Below are positions 33,054-40,094 of a stretch of 49,986 nucleotides of DNA, piece by piece. Below the pieces are notes generated by a model that saw only the letters and a program-made list of their open reading frames with translations, was not told where the DNA came from and ran no database searches. Location: positions 1-49,986 of the IMG/VR virus record IMGVR_UViG_3300046721_000546. One strand, given 5' to 3'. This DNA comes from a virus. Made by a program: the position numbers and the translations under genes. Position 1 is the stretch's first letter; every line of letters begins with the position of its first letter.

Positions 33054-34175
33054 ATGCCCGCAGTCCCCGCTTTCGCGGCGGTGTTCGCCGTCGCCGCGGC
33101 TGGTGCCGCGACAGCCGGCGCCATCGCTGGCACGGTGGCCATCGCGACGGCTGGCTTCGCCGTGCTTGGCGCGGTCGGCGCGACGATCGGCGCGGTCGGC
33201 GCTATCACCAAGAACAAGACCTTGCAAATGATCGGGTTGGGCCTGGGCGTGGTCGGTGGAGTCGGCGGCATCGCGTCGAGCGCGGGCGTGTTCGGTTCCG
33301 AAGCCGGATCGATCTTCACGCCGGCCAGTTCCGGCGGCGCGAGCCTGACCGGTGATACCGGTGCGACGTTCGCCGACAGCATGACCCCGGCCACGACCGG
33401 TGGCGCTGGCACGGGCGGCGAAGGGTTTGTCGACAGCGGGTCGTGGGATGTCGCGCCGACGACGGCGACGGGCGCGCCGGATCTCGCGGCGCAGGCGGCA
33501 TGGGCGCCGAACGCGCAACTGTCCATGGCCACGAACCCGGCGACCGCGACGAATCAGATATCCGCCCAGGTGGACACAAGCAACGCGACGGTCGGGGACA
33601 GTAAGGGCGTCGTCAGCGGGGCCGCTCCCGACCCCAACGCACCCTCCGCGCAGGTACCAGGGCAGCCGAAGGCCGATCCGGTCCAGGCGGGTCAGGACGG
33701 CGGGCCTCTCTCAAAGAACGTCGATACCACCTCGCCCATGGGTCCGTCCGATCCGAACGCCGTTAAACCCGGCGCGGTCACCGGGGCACCCGGGCAGACC
33801 ACGGCGAACGCGACCGCAACCTCGGGAACTCCAGCGGACCCGCCGGGCTGGTTGGGCAGACAGTTCGCCGGAATAACGTCCTGGGCCAAGGACAACCAGA
33901 CGCTCGCCTCGGGCCTCGTGAACGGTGGTTTCGGCCTGCTCAAAGGCCTCGGCGGCACCACCGACGCGCAGAACAATTATTATAACGCCAACGCACAGGC
34001 CAACCTCGACCTCGCGAAACTGCGCGATCAACAATACGCCAATATCGCCGCGCCGAAAGCCGTCGCCTACTCGCCGCCGGTCGGCAGCGTGCCAGCCTTG
34101 GGTACGCAACTGCCGGGCGCGGCGGGCCTGATCAACCGCGCGCCCACATCAGCCGTTACGGGAGCGACAGCATGA
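33054..34175 (+). CDS. Glycine-zipper hydrophobic internal virion protein
   Basis: 373 residues. Residues 1-80 are a long hydrophobic Ala/Gly/Val region, then ITKNKTLQMIGLGLGVVGGV and GGIASSAG, a Gly-zipper-like membrane-active pattern seen in podovirus internal proteins. The rest is Gly/Ala/Pro-rich and disordered up to about 270, then helical (NNYYNANAQANLDLAKLRDQ). It ends in PGAAGLINRAPTSA. A role in making a channel for DNA ejection is plausible. Confidence 0.6.
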   Translation: MPAVPAFAAVFAVAAAGAATAGAIAGTVAIATAGFAVLGAVGATIGAVGAITKNKTLQMIGLGLGVVGGVGGIASSAGVFGSEAGSIFTPASSGGASLTGDTGATFADSMTPATTGGAGTGGEGFVDSGSWDVAPTTATGAPDLAAQAAWAPNAQLSMATNPATATNQISAQVDTSNATVGDSKGVVSGAAPDPNAPSAQVPGQPKADPVQAGQDGGPLSKNVDTTSPMGPSDPNAVKPGAVTGAPGQTTANATATSGTPADPPGWLGRQFAGITSWAKDNQTLASGLVNGGFGLLKGLGGTTDAQNNYYNANAQANLDLAKLRDQQYANIAAPKAVAYSPPVGSVPALGTQLPGAAGLINRAPTSAVTGATA

Positions 34176-34798
34176 GCCAGACCCAGCAGCCGCCGGGCGC
34201 GGCGGTCGACCCCAAAACCCCGCTCCGCAACCCGTTGCTGCAACAGATCGAAACCGAGATCGAGAGCGTGCTGCCGCCGGATCAGCGCGACCCCTACATG
34301 CGGCTCCTCGTCGCTGGCATGCACGCGGCGCTCGATCCGCAACCGAACGGACAGCCGCCGCTCGTCGCGCAGTTCCGCCAGAGTAAAGACCCCATCAACG
34401 ACGCCGCCATTGGTTCTGCTGGCATCATGATGATGCTGTATCACAAGGCCAACGGCGCCGCGCTGCCGCAGGCGCTGATACCGGCTGGCATGTCGTTGCT
34501 ACTTAAGGCGTTGGACTTTTTGCAACGCACGCGGATGGTGCCGCAAATCGCGGAGCCGGATGTCGATCGCGCGACGCACGCTTACACAGACCAGATTTTC
34601 AAGGCGTTCCATATCACGCCGCAGGGCATCCAGAACGCGACACAAAAGGTGCATGCCGCCATTCAGGACCCCGACGCGCAACGCAAGATATTGATCCATT
34701 CCGGCGCCATCCGCGACACGACGGGGATGAAACCGCCGCCGCCAGGCCCGCCGATCGGCACGCCGCTGAACGGTCGCCCCGGGATGATGAACCGCTGA
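34172..34798 (+). CDS. Helical internal virion-type protein
   Basis: 208 residues, ATG overlapping the previous stop. It is mostly alpha-helical (RNPLLQQIETEIESVLPPDQ; IGSAGIMMMLYHKANGAALP) with a Pro/Gly-rich C-terminal tail. No enzyme motif. It lies between two probable ejected proteins and may be a co-packaged partner. Confidence 0.6.
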   Translation: MSQTQQPPGAAVDPKTPLRNPLLQQIETEIESVLPPDQRDPYMRLLVAGMHAALDPQPNGQPPLVAQFRQSKDPINDAAIGSAGIMMMLYHKANGAALPQALIPAGMSLLLKALDFLQRTRMVPQIAEPDVDRATHAYTDQIFKAFHITPQGIQNATQKVHAAIQDPDAQRKILIHSGAIRDTTGMKPPPPGPPIGTPLNGRPGMMNR

Positions 34799-34799
34799 G

Positions 34800-37685
34800 A
34801 TGGCGAGCATCATCAATGGCGCCAACGAAGCGCCGCCGCCCCGGGCCTACGATGAGTACGACGCGAACGGGCAGTGGATCGGGCAGTCGACCGAGGGGTT
34901 CCAGGGACCCAACGCGCGGCCCCGTGACGGCACCGCCGAGGCGGCGCCCAAACCCGGCGTTGACGTGGGCGGTGCGGCGCAGTCGGTGATGGACTGGCTG
35001 GGCGGCATGTTCGGCGGCGGGCCACGGGAGACCCGGCCCATATGGAATCCGGATAACCCGGTGGGTACCGAGACGCTGCAATCGGTGTCTCAGGGGCCAA
35101 CGGAGCGCACCTGGGGCGACACGGCGCGTGACATCCTGCCCAACATCCAGCGCGGCGCGGGGGCTGTTGGCGACTTCCTGACCGCCGATGTCATGACGCC
35201 GATCGCCGACGCTCTCAGCCATCCAGGCGTGTCCCTGCCGGAAGGCGGGAAGTGGATCGAAACCGACAGCGGCAGCGCGGTTCAGATGCCGGATGGGAAA
35301 GTCATCTATCCGGAACAACTTAACCGCCGCGCCGCTTTCCTGCCGATCGAGACGCAACCATATTTTGGCGGGGATTCTTCTCTGGCGATGCCCGGCGCCC
35401 TCGACGTGGTGCCGGCGGCGAGCACGGGCGGGGCCGCGCCGGAGGGCGCTCTCGCCGCCAACGCGTTCCGCCGGGCCGGGCCTCTGGCAGCCAGGAAATT
35501 CGCGCCAGCGGTGCCGGAATTCGTTCCTCCCGCTGAGTTCGCGCCGCATGTCGACTTCGCGCCCGCGGCGCGTCCCGCTTTTGTCGAACCCGGCGCCCCG
35601 CCTGTACTGTCCCGCCTCGGGCCGGGAGAGCTGTTCGACCAGGGTAGGGGCGTGGAAGCCGCCAGAGGGGCCACGCTGGGTCTGACGCCGGAAGCCTATG
35701 ATGAACTCATGGCCGGGCGCGGGCGCCTGTTGGACAGCGGCGTGGCGGCGCTGAACAGGGTCGGCAAGGGTGAGCGCGGCAGCGCCAGCCTGCCCAGCCT
35801 TCGCAACATCCCCCCCGAGGAAGCGTCCGTGGTCGCGTCGACCGACCCGCACCTGGCGTTCAAACGTCCGGACGGGAATTTCGTTGGCGCGCCGCCCAAC
35901 ACGAAGACGATGGAGGACGTGCAGCGCCTGCGCGATGCCTTCGACGCCCAGGTCGAGCGCGGGGCCGGCGGCAGCGACTGGTATTTCAGGGTCCACGCCT
36001 ACATCAATGAACTCTCCGGCGGCGATCCGATCCTGGCGCGCCAGATCGCGGAAGAATGGGCGCTCACGTCGGCGCAGGCCGATCCAGGCACCAACACGGG
36101 CTTCGCCGCGTTCGGGCGGAATTCCCGCGCGGCTGGCACGCCAGCCGACATCGTGCGAACCGGGCAGCAGGCGCGCACGCTCAACGCCGCGCGAGACGCC
36201 CAGGAAGAGTTCCTCGCCAATCAGACCCCGGGCCGCAATTCGCTGCCGAACGACCCGGAACAGACGCTTACCCCTGAGTTGCTCCCGCGCATGCCGCTGG
36301 GCAAAAAGACCGACATTTACCGCCAGCACATGGACCCGACCGCCCCCTACGGTTCCACCGGAACGAACGATATCTGGCATGGCAGGGCGTTTGGTTTCGC
36401 TGACCCGGTGACCGGCGCGGAGTGGAGCAAGGCATTCGGGCCGGCGCAGCATAACTGGCTCGACTATGAGACGATCCAGGCGGTGAACCGCGCCAACGCC
36501 AAAAACCTGGGAGGTCGAAACAACTGGACCGCCGCCGAGATCCAGGCGGCGCCGTGGGTGGCCGGCAAGATGGAGAGCCTCCAGCGCCGGTTTAACCTGT
36601 CCCCGGAGGAGGCGTTACGACGCGCCAACGCGACCTATCCGGACCTCGGGCGCTTCTATGAGGCCTCGATGCCGTATGAGGGGGTGCCCGGCGGCGGCAT
36701 CGGCCTGACGACGGGCAGCATGTCCCCCGAGGACTGGACCGCCGCCATGAGGCGCGTGAACCCCGGCGGCGTCGATCCGCAACTGACCCACATGGGGATC
36801 ATCAACCGCGCGACCCAGCAAGGCGGCTATGGCGGCTGGATCGAGCCGCCTGGGCCACCGCAGATCAATCCGGTGAGTGTCGCCAGACCACAGGTAGGGA
36901 CCCGAACAACGCCTCGGACGCCTGAATCGCCACCGCGCCGGATCGCTGACCCGGCCACCATGACGGCGCTGGACATGGCCGCGCATGTGCGAGGCCTGAG
37001 CGACTTCCAGGCGGGGAGTCCGGTGACCTACTGGGACCGCCGCGCGCCGAGCGGCAACGCGACCAGCGTGACGATCGACCTCGGCAGAGCCACGACGGAA
37101 GCCGAAGCCGCGGCGTTGGTCAGGCTCGCTGACAAATATGGGTTCACGTTCGCCAATACTGGGGAGGGAGCCGGGTTCCTCAATCTGGATCCGGCGTTAA
37201 AGGGCGGTGTCGTCCAAAAGAAGCTGGACACCGGTATGGCCGACGAGATCAAAAAGATCGTTCCAGACGCCACGATCGGGCGAGCGGACACTCTCAGCCA
37301 CAGCAAATACGCCGACTATACCGATTTCGGGTCGAACAACCGCCTTGAGGCGGCAAGGCAGGGTCAGGGTCAGGCCACGCGTTACATGGACGAGCGGCTA
37401 CAGGCCGGTCGCGCCACCGCGCCAGGTGCTTACCGCAGCCTGATGGACGACCCCAACGAGGCCGCGCATTCGCAGGAGATCCTGCGGTTGCTGCGTGACA
37501 GCGGGCAGCTTGGCCAGCGTCCCGACTACGAACTATGGCACCGCCTGATCGCGGAGGGGCGTCTCAGGGACGCTTTGGCGTGGGCGCGAGCAAACGGCTA
37601 CAAAGGATTGCCCGCGGCAGCAGGCGGTGTGGGACTAGGCGGCGCGCTTCAGGGTGGAGAGAATTCCACTGATGCGGGGTCATGA
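34800..37685 (+). CDS. Large polyvalent-type internal virion protein
   Basis: 961 residues. The start is MASIINGANEAPPP, and VMDWLGGMFGGG lies around residue 64, matching the N-terminal signature of the GNAT-ART protein at 12606. Residues about 1-330 are mostly disordered or low-complexity. A helical, conserved part follows (TSAQADPGTNTGFAAFGRNS, then TNDIWHGRAFGFADP and AQHNWLDYETIQAVNRANAK), which resembles the DUF7178-type module in phage polyvalent proteins. The last 250 residues include a possible regulatory part (AAHVRGLSDFQAGSPVTYWD). Packaging and injection with DNA is the expected fate. Exact activity is unknown. Confidence 0.65.
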   Translation: MASIINGANEAPPPRAYDEYDANGQWIGQSTEGFQGPNARPRDGTAEAAPKPGVDVGGAAQSVMDWLGGMFGGGPRETRPIWNPDNPVGTETLQSVSQGPTERTWGDTARDILPNIQRGAGAVGDFLTADVMTPIADALSHPGVSLPEGGKWIETDSGSAVQMPDGKVIYPEQLNRRAAFLPIETQPYFGGDSSLAMPGALDVVPAASTGGAAPEGALAANAFRRAGPLAARKFAPAVPEFVPPAEFAPHVDFAPAARPAFVEPGAPPVLSRLGPGELFDQGRGVEAARGATLGLTPEAYDELMAGRGRLLDSGVAALNRVGKGERGSASLPSLRNIPPEEASVVASTDPHLAFKRPDGNFVGAPPNTKTMEDVQRLRDAFDAQVERGAGGSDWYFRVHAYINELSGGDPILARQIAEEWALTSAQADPGTNTGFAAFGRNSRAAGTPADIVRTGQQARTLNAARDAQEEFLANQTPGRNSLPNDPEQTLTPELLPRMPLGKKTDIYRQHMDPTAPYGSTGTNDIWHGRAFGFADPVTGAEWSKAFGPAQHNWLDYETIQAVNRANAKNLGGRNNWTAAEIQAAPWVAGKMESLQRRFNLSPEEALRRANATYPDLGRFYEASMPYEGVPGGGIGLTTGSMSPEDWTAAMRRVNPGGVDPQLTHMGIINRATQQGGYGGWIEPPGPPQINPVSVARPQVGTRTTPRTPESPPRRIADPATMTALDMAAHVRGLSDFQAGSPVTYWDRRAPSGNATSVTIDLGRATTEAEAAALVRLADKYGFTFANTGEGAGFLNLDPALKGGVVQKKLDTGMADEIKKIVPDATIGRADTLSHSKYADYTDFGSNNRLEAARQGQGQATRYMDERLQAGRATAPGAYRSLMDDPNEAAHSQEILRLLRDSGQLGQRPDYELWHRLIAEGRLRDALAWARANGYKGLPAAAGGVGLGGALQGGENSTDAGS

Positions 37686-37956
37686 CGACATCGGACCAGA
37701 TATCGACCCCGCGCGTCTTCTTCTGTTTCTTGTCCCACCAGGACAGGCGCATGAAAGGCCTGCCCATATACGGGTTCATCATATTGGTGATCGGCGGCAG
37801 GCCTCGTTTGGATTGCAGCTCCCACATGAGACCCAGGTTCGACATTCTTCCCGTGCCTGTGGGTACATCAGGGAACTCGGGGTCGCGCCAGGATGGCACG
37901 CGTCTCGCGTTGAAGAACTTTGGGGCCATGACGCGCGGGTCTCCGAACAATCTCAT
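37564..37956 (-). CDS. Minus-strand hypothetical protein
   Basis: 130 residues on the minus strand, filling the 307-bp gap between two plus-strand genes and overlapping the end of the previous one by 122 nt. The first 90 residues look like a real protein (FGDPRVMAPKFFNARRVPSW, then LGLMWELQSKRGLPPI, MRLSWWDKKQKKTRGVDIWS) with GC-rich third positions. The last part is antisense to the neighbour. No Shine-Dalgarno is visible; a perfect TATAAT lies on the minus strand at 37971-37976 (plus-strand ATTATA), but without a -35 box. It may be a moron-type gene or an insertion remnant. No family recognised. Confidence 0.45.
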   Translation of the reverse strand: MRLFGDPRVMAPKFFNARRVPSWRDPEFPDVPTGTGRMSNLGLMWELQSKRGLPPITNMMNPYMGRPFMRLSWWDKKQKKTRGVDIWSDVVMTPHQWNSLHPEARRLVPHRLLPRAILCSRLLAPTPKRP

Positions 37957-37992
37957 CGGGAATATAGGACATTATAGGATGAAACGCCAGAC

Positions 37993-38556
37993 ATGTCCCT
38001 GCTGAACGCCCTCGGCGGCGCCATGGAGGGGTTCGGCACGGGCTACGCCGACGCGGTCAACACCGAGCGCAAGCTGGCGTTGCTGAACGCCACGCCGCCG
38101 CGTGACCCGGTGGCACCCCCCGACACGCCGCCACCGGCACCCGCCGCGCCGCCAGCCGGGCCGCGGGACGCGAAGCTGGAGCATGTCGTGCAGGCGATCT
38201 ACGGCCAGGAGAGCGGTGGTGGCGCCAACCCGGCGACCAGCACGGCGGGAGCGCGCGGCGGCATGCAGATCATCCCCGCGACCTTCAACGCCTACGCGCT
38301 CCCGGGCGAGAAGATCGATAATCCCGATGATAATCGCGCCGTTGGGCGCCGTATCATCGAGGATCTCTATCGTCGGGCGAACGGCGACGCAGCCCGAACG
38401 GCGGTGGGTTACTTCTCCGGCCAGGGCAACATGTCCCCGCTGGCCTTCAACACGCCGTGGAAAGAGGACCGGGTCGACACGAACGGCAAGTCGACATCCG
38501 GCTATGTGGGCGACGTGCTTCAACGCATCGTGCGGCTGGCCGCGCAGGCAAAATAG
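37993..38556 (+). CDS. Virion-associated lytic transglycosylase
   Basis: 187 residues. A Leu/Asn-rich start (MSLLNALGGAMEGFG), a Pro-rich linker (about 35-58), and an SLT domain follow: IYGQESGGGANPATSTAGAR with the expected catalytic Glu73, then GGMQIIPATFNAYALPGE and AVGYFSGQGNMS. Such enzymes cleave peptidoglycan glycan strands and are carried in the virion to let DNA cross the wall at entry. It is shorter than full-length T7-gp16-type proteins. Confidence 0.9.
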   Translation: MSLLNALGGAMEGFGTGYADAVNTERKLALLNATPPRDPVAPPDTPPPAPAAPPAGPRDAKLEHVVQAIYGQESGGGANPATSTAGARGGMQIIPATFNAYALPGEKIDNPDDNRAVGRRIIEDLYRRANGDAARTAVGYFSGQGNMSPLAFNTPWKEDRVDTNGKSTSGYVGDVLQRIVRLAAQAK

Positions 38557-38568
38557 AGGCGAACGGGC

Positions 38569-40089
38569 ATGGCAAGCTTGTTGAACGCGTTAGCCGGCAT
38601 GGGTGGCGCGGTGTCCGACTACGCGGCGCACTACGGCGCGCAGGCGCAGGCCAACGAAGGCGCGATGAACCTCCTCCAGGCCAGATCGGCGCTGGAGGCC
38701 GAGGCGGCGCGGCAGGCCGACGCCATGGCCACGACACGGGAGGCAGCGGGGCGCGCCGACACGTTCCGCTACAGCACGCAACTGAAGGGCCTGGAAAACA
38801 CGCAGATCATGCAGCGTGAAGCCGCCGCCAGGGCGGCTACGCTTCAGGCGCAGAAAGACCTGGCGACATTCACGGCGGGTTTGCCGACACCCGACGAGCG
38901 GTTCCTCACGCGCCTGCTTGGCGGCAGTATCACGGGAACGTCTCCGGCCACCCCCGCGACCGGCCCGACACCACCCGCCACGGGCGGGGGCACCGGAACG
39001 GTCGATCAGGGCGGTTGGGACACGGGCACCGGTCCCGCGCCGCCGCCGGTATCGACCGGCCCGGCGACGGACGCCGCGACTTCACCGCCAGCCGCGACTT
39101 CGCCGCCAACGGCGACGGCGGCACCTGGCGGGCCAACGATCGCCGGTCTGAGCAAAGAACAGATCCTGTCGGGCTTTATCCACGAGAAATACCACATCCC
39201 GCAGGAGGGGTCGGAAGCGGCCAATCGCACCGCCATCATCCAGGACATCGTCAACGACCCGGCGAATAAGGATCTGACGCCCGGTCAGCGCGCGGCGATG
39301 GTCGAAGCAAGGATCTCCGGCCTGAAAGCGATCGAGCGCACCGGCACCTACAAGTTTGAGGCGGCGACCGCGCCAGATCCGGACGACCCGAGCGGCAAAA
39401 ACACCATCCCGGGCTTCATGCGGTTCAATATGCGGGACGGCAGCAGCACATTCATTCCGACCAATACGAACCCGAACAAACCCGGCGCGGGCGGCATGGG
39501 GAACCGGGCGGAACTGATGTATAAGCGCCTCGCCGCGGCGACCGACATGGCCACGGCGGCGGCTGCCAACATCATGGAAATGCCGTCCTCGTCGTCGGAA
39601 GGCATCCTTAGTGGATATCATCCCGGCACCAGCCTGCTGGGCGCGTTGAAATCGACACTCAGCCAGGCGCTCTCGCCGCAGGAAGTGCAGGACTACAACG
39701 TGATGGCGGCAGGCCTCGGGCGGAACCTCGCGGCGATCGAGTCGTCCGGTCTCGCGCCACCCGCCAGCTTCACCAAGTCGATGGACGCCATCCTGCTGAC
39801 CGCGGGCGACACGTACTTCACCAAGCTGCGGAAGATGGCGGAACTGCGCCAGATCGTCACCGAGGGCATGAAGGCCAACATGGCCGACCCCAAAATCCCC
39901 GACGTGCAAAAGTCGGCGCTTAAGGAAAGCCTGGACAAGTTGGCGACAGTCATTCCGTTCACGCATCATGATATCAATGTGTTGCAGTATGGCAAGGGCA
40001 CCGAGACGCTGAATGATGTCATGAACCAGAAGGGCCTCGGGCAGAAACCGGGTGGAGACGCCAAATCAGACCCCCTCGGGATCAGGTAA
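38569..40089 (+). CDS. Internal virion protein, helical with Pro/Thr-rich linker
   Basis: 506 residues. The N-terminus (MASLLNALAGMGGAVSDYAA) mirrors that of the transglycosylase. It is helical to about 120, then a Pro/Thr/Ala-rich linker (residues about 125-195), then a C-terminal helical region (ALSPQEVQDYNVMAAGLGRN to VQKSALKESLDKLATVIPF). No catalytic motif. It lies between two ejection-type proteins, so a structural internal protein is likely. Confidence 0.6.
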   Translation: MASLLNALAGMGGAVSDYAAHYGAQAQANEGAMNLLQARSALEAEAARQADAMATTREAAGRADTFRYSTQLKGLENTQIMQREAAARAATLQAQKDLATFTAGLPTPDERFLTRLLGGSITGTSPATPATGPTPPATGGGTGTVDQGGWDTGTGPAPPPVSTGPATDAATSPPAATSPPTATAAPGGPTIAGLSKEQILSGFIHEKYHIPQEGSEAANRTAIIQDIVNDPANKDLTPGQRAAMVEARISGLKAIERTGTYKFEAATAPDPDDPSGKNTIPGFMRFNMRDGSSTFIPTNTNPNKPGAGGMGNRAELMYKRLAAATDMATAAAANIMEMPSSSSEGILSGYHPGTSLLGALKSTLSQALSPQEVQDYNVMAAGLGRNLAAIESSGLAPPASFTKSMDAILLTAGDTYFTKLRKMAELRQIVTEGMKANMADPKIPDVQKSALKESLDKLATVIPFTHHDINVLQYGKGTETLNDVMNQKGLGQKPGGDAKSDPLGIR

Positions 40090-40094
40090 CGCCC

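Noticed and set aside
34614-36452. 612-codon minus-strand frame
   Set aside because: Antisense shadow of the 34800 protein; Arg-rich and without motifs.
37654-38005. Two plus-strand frames in the 37686-37992 gap
   Set aside because: Composition is less protein-like than the minus-strand frame and they overlap each other and the transglycosylase start.
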